55,056 nucleotides of DNA from Bacteroidales bacterium (GTDB taxonomy: Bacteria > Bacteroidota > Bacteroidia > Bacteroidales > JAFGUD01). The notes under the pieces are model-generated. The model was not told where the DNA came from and searched no databases. It saw only the letters and a list, made by a program, of their open reading frames with translations. Both the position numbers and the translations under genes were made by a program. The stretch is from NCBI GenBank assembly GCA_016938685.1, contig JAFGUD010000370.1, forward strand, positions 1-55,056, written 5' to 3'. This document shows, piece by piece, positions 15,699 to 23,150 of this stretch. The first letter of the stretch is position 1. Every line of letters begins with the position of its first letter.

Positions 15699-17387
15699 AT
15701 GAAATACACAACAACATCAGGAAAAACTCTGAATATCAACGATAAAGATGAAATAAACAGAGGAGGCGAGGGCAAAATAATGCTTGTTAAAAATCATCCT
15801 GATATTGTGGCTAAAATTTTTCATAACCCTCAGGATAACAGCCTTGAAAATAAGCTTTTACATCTAAAAAAACTTGATGCCAATGTTTTTGTAACACCAC
15901 AAGAAATTTTATACCAGAACAACAAACTTGTAGGTTATACAATGCAGTTTCTAGGTTCTGATTTCTTCGCAATTTCAACGATTTTCAGCAAAAATTTCTG
16001 CCAAAAAGAAAAAATCGACTTTGATTTCAAAAAAACTATTGCCGAAAAACTTCGTAAAGCTGTTGAAAATGCACATCAAAATGGAATTATAATCGGCGAC
16101 TTGAATCAATTTAACATACTTGTTAATTTAAACAAAGACATTAAAATAATTGATACCGATTCTTTTGAAACTCCCACAAATCAGCATTCAGACGTGCTTT
16201 TGGAAGATATTCGTGATTATCTATACAACGGCAACGTGAATAAAAACAGTGATTATTTTGCACTTTCAGTGATTTTGTTTTACATGCTGACTTTCACACA
16301 TCCGTTCAAAGGTATTCATACACAGTATAAAAGTCTGAGAGAAAGGATGATAAATAAACTTCCGGTTTTTGTCAATTCTCCCGATTTGAAAGTCCCGAAC
16401 TGTTATGTTCCAATTAACGATAATGATGTAAACAGCTTATTCAAAAAACATTACATTGACGGAGAAAGATTTTTAATTTCACTTGAAAACACAAAATTAA
16501 CGCAAACAGCAACTTCAAATGTCGTTTTAACTACAAAAATAGACGAAAAACATATTACAGTTACTCCGATTTTGCAAAATACTAAAATTGTTGACGTTGT
16601 TTTTAATGATGAACTTGGTTATGTTGAAACAGAAAAGGAATTTATTGTTTATGAGGCAAAACACAGAGGTTATTTAAGCAGAAAACACGTTATTAAAACA
16701 TCTGAATTTGACGAAATTTTCATCGGAAACAATAATATTTTACTGCGCAAAAAACAAAAACTTTATCACTACAAAAACGAACAGGAAATTATAGAAATCA
16801 AAAACTTTGAAATTAGCAAACGCGCCGAAATATCAATCAAAGAAAACATTCTAATTGTAATTGAAGACGATGTTATGTTTTGGCTTTATGTTGATGAAAT
16901 TTTTAATGGTTCGATAAAAAGTCAACGTTATGAAGTATTTGGAAAAGGATTTTCTCAAATCAACGGACTTATTCAAAATACAGGCGGAATTAAGCGTCTT
17001 TTTTATAATTCCGGCACAACAATAAGCAGTATAAAAGTTGATAAAAATGTAAAAGCTGTTTATCAAACCAAAAACGCAGGAGTTTTGCAATACATTGAAA
17101 ATAAGAAGGTTGAACACAGATTTTTTGTTATCAGAGGTAATAATGTTTATTTTTCAGACGAAGAACTAGAAGACATTGTACATTTTGGTTTTATGCCAAC
17201 AGTAAAAGACGAAGGTCTTATTTTTGAGCCATCAAACGGTGCAATAAATATTATCAGAACCGAAGATTTTAAGGCTGTTTCAAAAATGGATTGCAGCATC
17301 ATAAATCCGCACACAAGCCTAAAATCATGCAAAAGCGGAATTTTAGCCTATGATGATAAAAATATGTTTTTGGTAAATTCAAAGTGA
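15699..17387 (+). CDS. Protein kinase with beta-propeller-like C-terminal half
   Basis: 562 residues. The N-terminal kinase domain (about 10-260) has a short glycine loop GGEGKI (22-27), the ATP lysine in VAKIF (K39), a catalytic loop HQNGIIIGDLNQFNILV with HRD replaced by IGD, and DTD in place of DFG. The GDLN form is typical of kinases in TerY-P triads. The C-terminal part (about 285-562) consists of repeated short beta stretches and looks like a propeller or other beta-repeat domain, perhaps for binding the vWA partner or a ligand. It ends the plus-strand cluster. Activity is likely since the Lys and both Asp residues are present. Confidence 0.82.
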   Translation: MKYTTTSGKTLNINDKDEINRGGEGKIMLVKNHPDIVAKIFHNPQDNSLENKLLHLKKLDANVFVTPQEILYQNNKLVGYTMQFLGSDFFAISTIFSKNFCQKEKIDFDFKKTIAEKLRKAVENAHQNGIIIGDLNQFNILVNLNKDIKIIDTDSFETPTNQHSDVLLEDIRDYLYNGNVNKNSDYFALSVILFYMLTFTHPFKGIHTQYKSLRERMINKLPVFVNSPDLKVPNCYVPINDNDVNSLFKKHYIDGERFLISLENTKLTQTATSNVVLTTKIDEKHITVTPILQNTKIVDVVFNDELGYVETEKEFIVYEAKHRGYLSRKHVIKTSEFDEIFIGNNNILLRKKQKLYHYKNEQEIIEIKNFEISKRAEISIKENILIVIEDDVMFWLYVDEIFNGSIKSQRYEVFGKGFSQINGLIQNTGGIKRLFYNSGTTISSIKVDKNVKAVYQTKNAGVLQYIENKKVEHRFFVIRGNNVYFSDEELEDIVHFGFMPTVKDEGLIFEPSNGAINIIRTEDFKAVSKMDCSIINPHTSLKSCKSGILAYDDKNMFLVNSK

Positions 17388-17428
17388 GTTTAGAGAGTTC
17401 GGAAAGTGTGATAGCTCCAAAATGTTGG

Positions 17429-17659
17429 TTATTGTTCAATAATTCTGGTTTTTAAATCCATTTTTTCGTGCAAAATTCTAGTGATTTCAATATTTTCAGA
17501 ATCAATTATTCTGTAAAAGATTATATGGCGACCTGATTTTAAACCAGCCAAATTATTAATAATTTCATTATATTTTTCCCCTAATTTAAAATTTTTCGCT
17601 GATGTTTTACAAAAATAATAACTTTTATTCTGAATTTCAAGTTGCACGGAATTATTCAA
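17429..17659 (-). pseudogene. N-terminally truncated RelE/ParE-type toxin remnant
   Basis: The C-terminal part matches the ParE family pattern strikingly: LGEKYNEIINNLAGLKSG, then RHIIFYRI, then IEITRILHEKMDL. The N-terminal helix region of about 25-30 residues is missing: the frame hits a stop four codons upstream of the only possible start (TTG at 17659), and that point overlaps the end of the preceding gene. No antitoxin gene is adjacent. I read it as a decayed toxin fragment rather than an active toxin. Confidence 0.65.
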
Positions 17660-18452
17660 TTTTAAACATCAAAGGATTTAATTCTCTGATAGTTCCATCC
17701 GGAGCCAATGCTTTTATATTCTCAAAATATACTTTGTCGCCTGATTTTAATTGTCTGAAAATCTCTTTTTGCTCTTCTGTTATAGCAGAACTTGTAGAAT
17801 TTGATTCTTGAATAACTCCGTCTATGGTTGCTGAAACGGTAAACTCAGTAACAGGAAAAGATAAATCAAACACAAAATCTTCAAGGTTTGAACGAATATG
17901 TTTTTTTTCCAAAAGAGATTCTTTACTAATAATGCCACCTTTATTTCTAGGATACCATAGACAAGGATATGGGTTTGGTGTAGGCATACATCTATAATTT
18001 TTCTCAGTTAAAATTCTACCATTTGAGTACACTGTTAAAGTTGCTTTTCCTCTTTTTAATACATGAACATCATATTTATTTGGTCCAGTCAATACAATAA
18101 ATCCATCGCAACCTGAAATTTTTACTGACAGATTTTTTGAATTTGAATTTATTGTAATTGGGTTATAAACACCAATATAAAAGTTTTCCAAAAAACCTTC
18201 AGAAATACAGGCATATTCCATTTGATTGCCAATATTCACACAAGGTTTTTCATTTAACTCTTCAATTTCAGTCGAATTTCCTTTTTCAAAAGTTTCAACA
18301 ATGTCGCTTTTTTCAACAATTATTTTTTGCTCAACAGCTTTTTTATTGTCCTCTTTTTTCATATTCATATTCTGCCAAAACAAAAAAGCACTTGTCAATG
18401 CAAAAATTATTAATCCACTCAAAAGCAGTAAATTAACCTTATTTTTATCCAT
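17652..18452 (-). CDS. Membrane-anchored protein with GldM C-terminal-like domain
   Basis: 266 residues from the ATG of MDKNKVNLLL, which has AAGGA 7 nt upstream; an in-frame TTG further up is unlikely. One membrane helix (about 8-26), a charged linker, then about 190 residues resembling the C-terminal periplasmic domains of GldM/PorM: FYIGVYNPITI, KYDVHVLKRGKATLTV, FDLSFPVTEFTVSATIDG, LKSGDKVYFENIKALAPDG, ending MFKIE. GldM is the T9SS motor stator that reaches the outer-membrane ring; here the usual N-terminal coiled domain is absent, so it may be a variant adaptor or competitor. It starts 33 nt after HypD. I am fairly sure of the similarity, not of the role. Confidence 0.7.
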   Translation of the reverse strand: MDKNKVNLLLLSGLIIFALTSAFLFWQNMNMKKEDNKKAVEQKIIVEKSDIVETFEKGNSTEIEELNEKPCVNIGNQMEYACISEGFLENFYIGVYNPITINSNSKNLSVKISGCDGFIVLTGPNKYDVHVLKRGKATLTVYSNGRILTEKNYRCMPTPNPYPCLWYPRNKGGIISKESLLEKKHIRSNLEDFVFDLSFPVTEFTVSATIDGVIQESNSTSSAITEEQKEIFRQLKSGDKVYFENIKALAPDGTIRELNPLMFKIE

Positions 18453-18485
18453 TTTAAATCCTTCAATTATTTTTTTAACTAACAA

Positions 18486-20849
18486 TTAAATAACCTTATG
18501 TTCATTCCGTCTGATGATTTCATCTTGCAATTCTTCTGTCAAATCTACAAAATAATCTGAATATCCTGCAACCCTAACAATCAAATCCTGAAACTGTTCC
18601 GGATGTTTTTTTGCTTTTTTTAATGTTTCGGAACTTACTACATTAAACTGAATATGATGTCCGTCCATTCGGAAATATGTGCGCACCAATGATGTCAACT
18701 TGTTGATTGCTTCTTCATCTTCAAAAAAATCCGGCGAAAACCTCTGATTTAGCAAAGTTCCTCCTGTGCGCAAATGGTCAATTTTTGAGACGGTTTTTAT
18801 AACTGCGGTAGGACCGTTTCTGTCTGCACCCTGAACAGGCGAAATCCCTTCCGACAAAGGCATTCCGGCTTTTCTGCCGTCAATCATTGCTCCTATTACA
18901 CTTCCAAAATAAACATGACTTGTAGTTGGTAGCAAATTAATTCTAAATCGTCCTCCTGTTGAAGTTGGCTTATTATCAACTGCTTTGTAAAACATCTCAA
19001 AAACCTGAACAGCAATATCATCGACTTTATCATCATCGTTTCCGAATTTTGGAGTTTTATTCAAAAATAAATGCCTTACTTCATCAAATCCTTCAAAGTT
19101 TGCTTCAATTGCCAATTTCAGCTTTTCCGCAGAAACTTTATTTTCATCAAAAAAATTATATTTCAACGATGATAAATTATCAGTTACACTACCAAGTCCA
19201 ACTCCCTGAACATAGCTAGTATTGTATCTTGCTCCACCCGAATTGTAGTCTTTTGCATTTGTTATACAATCATCAATAAACAACGACAAAAAAGGCACCG
19301 GAATATAATCCGAAAACATTTTTTCTATAATATTGTTGCCTTTTAGTTTAATATCTATAAAAAAGTTAATTTGTTTTTCAAAAGCCTTTTTAAAATCATC
19401 AAAAGAATTAAAATCTTCTAAATTTCCTGTTTTTAACCCTAATTGTTTATTTGTTCGCTTGTCAAAACCATTATTCATGGTAAGTTCAAGAATTTTAGTG
19501 AGATTAAAATATCCTGTAAGAATGTATCTTTCGGTTCCAAAAGCTCCTGTTTCTATGCAACCGCTTGCTCCTCCGTTTCTGGCATCAACAACATTTTTTC
19601 CTTGTCTTACAAGTTGCTGAAAAATTGCATCGGTGTTAAAAACAGAAGGCTGTCCATAACCTGTTTTAATAATCTTCAGCGCACGTTTTATTAATCTGTC
19701 AGGATTTTTTTTGCTAACCTGAACCATTGACGAAGGTTGCAAAAGTCGCATTTCTTCTATCACATCTAAGATGATATAAGTCAGTTCGTTAGCAGCATCG
19801 CTTCCGTCAGGTTTCAAGCCGCCTAAGTTTATCAAAGCAAAATCTGTATATGTATTACTTTCTTTTGCTGTAACGCCCATTTTTGGCGGTGCAGGATGAT
19901 TATTAAATTTAATCCAAAAAGATTGCAAAATTTCAATCGCTTTTTCCTTAGTTAATCTTCCTTCTGCAATATCTTTTTGATAAAAAGGCAATAAATGTTG
20001 GTCAAATCTGCCCGGATTAAACGAATCCCAAGGATTAACTTCTGTTATAACTCCAACATGGACAAACCAGTAATATTGAATAGCTTCGTGAAAAGTTTCA
20101 GGTGCATTTTCAGGAACATTTCTACAAATTTGTGCTAATTCCAGAAGTTCATTTTTTTCATCAGTTATAGTTGAATTTTCAGCTAAATAAAGCAATTCTT
20201 CGGCATGACGATTTGCAAAAATAATCAATGCTTCGGCCGAAATTTTCATTGCTCGTAATTGTTGCAACTTACTTAAAGCGTCTTTATCTTCGTGAAAATC
20301 AACAAGTTCTATCTGTTTTTCTATTTGCTGAATAATGTCTTTTAAACCGTATTTGTAAATTTTATCGCCTAAAACGGTATGTCCGGGAGCGCGTTGTTCC
20401 TGAAATTCTGTGAAAATTCCGGCTGAATATGAATTTAACCAGTTTTCGTCCATTTCGTTGAAAATTTTGTAGCGCATTGCCTTTTTTGCCCAAAATGGAA
20501 TAATTAGTTTGTCGTAAATGTCAATTACTTCTTTATCAACAATGTATTTCAGTTTTGGACGAGTATTTAACATTTGTAAATCGTCAACAGAGTGCAAAGA
20601 AACTTCCGGATAAGTTGGAGTTGCTTTTGGCTCAGGTCCACGCTCAGCAACAATCAATTCTCCTGTGTTGATACAAATTTTTTTGTTTTGCATTATGTAT
20701 TTAAAAACTAATGCTCTTTGCTCAGGAATTGAATATCCGTCGCCCATTCCTGACTGATAAAAATCTGTTAATAAAATTGCTCTTTCTGCAGAAATAGATG
20801 GCTTCGCTTCAAGGCTTTGTTGTCTGAGTTTTTGTATTCTTTTATTCAT
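18486..20849 (-). CDS. hypD: trans-4-hydroxy-L-proline dehydratase (glycyl radical enzyme)
   Basis: 787 residues, normal for the family. The glycyl radical is G762 in RVAGYSDYFVDL; the thiyl cysteine C431 and E433 lie in SGCIETG. From memory, the Clostridioides difficile HypD active-site residues are H160, D278, S334, F340, C434, E436, Y450, T645 and G765; here H157, D275, S331, F337, C431, E433, Y447, T642 and G762 all occur at a constant offset of three, strong support for the same reaction (hydroxyproline to pyrroline-5-carboxylate plus water, then proline by ProC). The required radical-SAM activase is not encoded nearby. A Crp/Fnr-like palindrome overlaps its likely promoter, fitting an oxygen-sensitive enzyme. 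Confidence 0.87.
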   Translation of the reverse strand: MNKRIQKLRQQSLEAKPSISAERAILLTDFYQSGMGDGYSIPEQRALVFKYIMQNKKICINTGELIVAERGPEPKATPTYPEVSLHSVDDLQMLNTRPKLKYIVDKEVIDIYDKLIIPFWAKKAMRYKIFNEMDENWLNSYSAGIFTEFQEQRAPGHTVLGDKIYKYGLKDIIQQIEKQIELVDFHEDKDALSKLQQLRAMKISAEALIIFANRHAEELLYLAENSTITDEKNELLELAQICRNVPENAPETFHEAIQYYWFVHVGVITEVNPWDSFNPGRFDQHLLPFYQKDIAEGRLTKEKAIEILQSFWIKFNNHPAPPKMGVTAKESNTYTDFALINLGGLKPDGSDAANELTYIILDVIEEMRLLQPSSMVQVSKKNPDRLIKRALKIIKTGYGQPSVFNTDAIFQQLVRQGKNVVDARNGGASGCIETGAFGTERYILTGYFNLTKILELTMNNGFDKRTNKQLGLKTGNLEDFNSFDDFKKAFEKQINFFIDIKLKGNNIIEKMFSDYIPVPFLSLFIDDCITNAKDYNSGGARYNTSYVQGVGLGSVTDNLSSLKYNFFDENKVSAEKLKLAIEANFEGFDEVRHLFLNKTPKFGNDDDKVDDIAVQVFEMFYKAVDNKPTSTGGRFRINLLPTTSHVYFGSVIGAMIDGRKAGMPLSEGISPVQGADRNGPTAVIKTVSKIDHLRTGGTLLNQRFSPDFFEDEEAINKLTSLVRTYFRMDGHHIQFNVVSSETLKKAKKHPEQFQDLIVRVAGYSDYFVDLTEELQDEIIRRNEHKVI

Positions 20850-20945
20850 GAGTTGTTGAGTTTTTCAGTTAACCAGTTATCGAGTTTTTGAGTTAACCAG
20901 TTGTCGAGTTGAACAGTTAACCAGTTATCGAGTTGTCAGCTAGTC
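20850..20945. repeat. CAGTTAACCAGTTATCGAGTT repeat in hypD leader
   Basis: Three to four copies of a unit of about 30 bp made of GAGTTnnn and CAGTTAACCAGTTATCGAG words directly before the hypD ATG, thus in its mRNA leader. Similar words occur before other genes in the window. Confidence 0.75.
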
Positions 20946-21032
20946 TATTATCGATAAAACTGGAAACGGTTAACAAATAGGCTGTTAGGCAATGAGTTTA
21001 TGTGTTTTATTAAATTATTTTGTATGAATTAT

Positions 21033-21055
21033 TTTTGTCACTGATGACAAAAGTA
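21033..21055 (-). promoter_or_regulatory. Crp/Fnr-like palindrome overlapping hypD promoter
   Basis: Perfect inverted repeat TTTTGTCA-CTGA-TGACAAAA (21033-21052). On the minus strand it overlaps a full -7 element TACTTTTG (21048-21055) and the expected transcript start. TTGTC-N6-GACAA resembles sites of Crp/Fnr-family regulators. The position implies repression when bound. The leader to the hypD ATG would be about 190 nt. The rest of 20946-21178 shows no gene. Confidence 0.6.
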
Positions 21056-21178
21056 GCGAAATAATATTTAAAGAAAATGGTTCATTTTTATTTTTTTTTC
21101 ATTAAACTCTGTGCATTAGGTTAGTAGAAAGCCTATAGAAAGTAACGCTTTAAAAAAATATTTGTCAAAATTTTTTTT

Positions 21179-21205
21179 TTGTTATTTTTTGTTTGTGTAT
21201 ATTCG
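21179..21205 (+). promoter_or_regulatory. Possible promoter of amidase gene
   Basis: TTG (21179-21181), 16-nt spacer, TATATTCG (21198-21205), one base off TAnnTTTG. A T-run precedes it. The predicted leader is about 35 nt. Confidence 0.45.
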
Positions 21206-21245
21206 CATAATTTTTTAACTTTAACTACCTGAAAAACTTAAAATT

Positions 21246-22289
21246 ATGGAAATTAAAAAAAATAAACTCGTTGGCGACAATGTATCTTATGCTCCAACTA
21301 CTAAAACATCAGGAAAATACGGAGAAGGTGCTCCTGACACAATAATTATTCATTACACCGGTGGTAATAACCTAAAAGCAGCTGTAAATTGGTTGAATAA
21401 AAAAGGGGTACAAGCTTCGGCACACATGGTTGTTGGAAGAGAAGGCGAAGTTGTTCAAATGGCTGATTTGAATGAAATTACATGGCATGCAGGAACAAGT
21501 GGTTATCAATTTCCAGACGAAACAAGAACAACTTTTAACAAATATTCAATTGGAATTGAAATAGCAAATGATGGTTATTTGTCTAAAATAGACACCAAAT
21601 ATATAAATTCTTTCAAAAAAGAAGTTGCAAAAGAATTTGTTTTTGAAGGAGAACATAGAAATTATCCTCGAGTAAGAGCAAAATATTGGCATACTTATAC
21701 AGATGAACAAATAAAAGCGGTATATGAAATTTGTGCAGCTATTATAAAAGAATATCCAACAATCAAATATATTTTAGGACACGAAGAAATTGCACCTACT
21801 AGAAAATCAGATCCGGGACCAGCATTTCCACTTGACGATTTAAGAAAAAAAATGAAAGTGTGGATTCCGACAAAACCGGAACCTGAAAAAATCAGAGAAA
21901 AACTTCCACTTGGCACTGTTGGAATTGCTACAACTGTTATTAATTTTCGCTCAGGTCCGGCAACTACTTATGATACAATTGCAGAAACTGTTCAAAAAGA
22001 CGAAAAAGTTCTTGTTTTATCAAAAATTGACAAATGGTACGAAGTAGAACAAGATATTGAAGGTTGGGTGTCGAAAAAATTTATTGACAGAGATGATTCT
22101 GACAGCATAACAGATGGTATTGTAAATGCGAATCTATTAAATATAAGAAGCAAGCCAGAGGGTGATAAAATAGCAAAACCTCTAACCAAAGGACACAAAG
22201 TAAAAATTGTTGACCGTGACGGAGAATGGTACAAAGTAGAAACTCGAGTTAGCGGCTGGGTTTACGGAAAATATATTAAAATAGTATAA
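21246..22289 (+). CDS. AmpD-type N-acetylmuramoyl-L-alanine amidase with two SH3 domains
   Basis: 347 residues. The amidase_2 domain (about 30-200) has zinc ligands H36 (IIIHYTGG), H179 and D189 in GHEEIAPTRKSDPG, catalytic E105 (SIGIEIAND) and K187, exactly the AmpD arrangement. Two bacterial SH3 domains follow (about 222-283 and 288-347; NFRSGP, GWVSKKF and LNIRSKP, GWVYGKY). It should cleave the amide between MurNAc and L-Ala. There is no signal peptide or lipobox, unusual for a protein with wall-targeting SH3 domains: either it is cytoplasmic or it leaves the cell by another route such as lysis. A terminator follows directly. Confidence 0.88.
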   Translation: MEIKKNKLVGDNVSYAPTTKTSGKYGEGAPDTIIIHYTGGNNLKAAVNWLNKKGVQASAHMVVGREGEVVQMADLNEITWHAGTSGYQFPDETRTTFNKYSIGIEIANDGYLSKIDTKYINSFKKEVAKEFVFEGEHRNYPRVRAKYWHTYTDEQIKAVYEICAAIIKEYPTIKYILGHEEIAPTRKSDPGPAFPLDDLRKKMKVWIPTKPEPEKIREKLPLGTVGIATTVINFRSGPATTYDTIAETVQKDEKVLVLSKIDKWYEVEQDIEGWVSKKFIDRDDSDSITDGIVNANLLNIRSKPEGDKIAKPLTKGHKVKIVDRDGEWYKVETRVSGWVYGKYIKIV

Positions 22290-22295
22290 CTAATT

Positions 22296-22323
22296 AAAAA
22301 ACGCCCAAAAGGCGTTTTTTTTT
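22296..22323 (+). terminator. Rho-independent terminator after amidase
   Basis: AAAAAACGCC-CAAAA-GGCGTTTTTT with a run of T residues to 22323. It ends 12 nt before the next ATG on the same strand. Confidence 0.9.
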
Positions 22324-22335
22324 AATCAATTACTT

Positions 22336-22908
22336 ATGATAGAAAAAGTAGCAGATAATAAAACTTTTAAAAATATTGATTTATCAAAAGAGCAATTTGT
22401 TAACGGAGAATTTGACAGTTGTATTTTTGAAAAATGTTCTTTCTCTGAAACTAATTTTGCAAGCACTGTTTTTTTGGACTGCGAATTTGTTGATTGTAAT
22501 TTAAGCAATGTGAATTTGGAAAAAGTCTCGTTTCAACACACTTATTTCAAACGATGTAAATTACTCGGGCTGGTTTTTAGCGATTGTAATCAGTTTTTAA
22601 TTTCAATGAAATTTGAGGATTGTGTCTTAAGTTTTTCTTCTTTTTATAAATTAAAAATAAAAGGCACAAAATTTACTAATTGTAACCTTCAAGAGGTAGA
22701 TTTTGTTGAAACTGATTTATCAAACGCTATTTTTGAAAACTGTGACTTTAAAAGAGCTGTATTTGAAAGAACAAATCTTCAAAAAGCTGATTTTAAAACT
22801 TCGTTTAACTATTCTCTAGATCCTGAAATAAATAACATAAAAAAAGCGGAATTTTCAATGAACAGTGTTGTTGGCTTACTTGACAAATATGATATTGTTA
22901 TCGAGTAA
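22336..22908 (+). CDS. Pentapeptide-repeat protein (Qnr/McbG-like)
   Basis: 190 residues. A(N/D)LxF-type pentapeptides run from about 12 to 160 with many central Phe/Leu and Cys residues (FDSCIFEKCSFSETNF, NCNLQEVDF, ENCDFKRAVF, RTNLQKADF). One non-repeat interruption lies near 80-88. The tail SLDPEINNIKKAEFS...LLDKYDIVIE matches the end typical of Qnr/McbG-like proteins, which form right-handed quadrilateral helices mimicking DNA and can protect gyrase. Whether this one binds gyrase is inference. It is cytoplasmic and begins 12 nt after the terminator of the amidase gene, leaving no room for its own promoter. Confidence 0.8.
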   Translation: MIEKVADNKTFKNIDLSKEQFVNGEFDSCIFEKCSFSETNFASTVFLDCEFVDCNLSNVNLEKVSFQHTYFKRCKLLGLVFSDCNQFLISMKFEDCVLSFSSFYKLKIKGTKFTNCNLQEVDFVETDLSNAIFENCDFKRAVFERTNLQKADFKTSFNYSLDPEINNIKKAEFSMNSVVGLLDKYDIVIE

Positions 22909-22948
22909 ATGATTTAATATTTTACCTCAAACATCAAAATCTATTTAT

Positions 22949-23062
22949 TATACCGAAATGCTTTAAAAAATCCGATTTCATTTTCTTAAAATCGGTTTTA
23001 AGTCAATCGGCATAACAACTTGTAAAAAATAATTCTCGGAATTATTTTAACAATTTGGTATA
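22949..23062. repeat. MITE/REP-like repeat, copy B (complete)
   Basis: Complete copy of the 1-112 repeat with only a few differences. Ends ATACCGAAAT (22950-22959) and ATTTGGTAT are inverted. Internal stems: AAATCCGATTT / AAAATCGGTTTT, and a perfect 10-bp stem AAAATAATTC / GAATTATTTT around TCG; copy A has CTCGA in that loop. TATA-like words flank both ends, possibly target-site derived. Confidence 0.75.
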
Positions 23063-23082
23063 TCAATTACTAATAACAGAAA

Positions 23083-23127
23083 AGCTAATACTTTGGCATT
23101 GAAAAAACTCAAGTTCAAGTATTAGCT
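23083..23127 (-). terminator. Stem-loop terminator of the PorP/adhesin operon
   Basis: Perfect 11-bp arms AGCTAATACTT (23083-23093) and AAGTATTAGCT (23117-23127) with a 23-nt loop, 24 nt after the stop of the PorP-OmpA gene. On the minus strand it is followed by TTTTCTGTT, a modest U-tract. Confidence 0.65.
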
Positions 23128-23150
23128 CCTTCTTTGTATATTTATATTAA

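Noticed and set aside
12991-17387. Full tellurite-resistance (ter) island
   Set aside because: Only the vWA/PP2C/kinase triad is present; no TerB, TerC, TerD or biosynthetic ter genes were seen.
17429-17659. Active type II toxin-antitoxin module
   Set aside because: The toxin lacks its N-terminal part and an ATG, and no antitoxin gene is adjacent.
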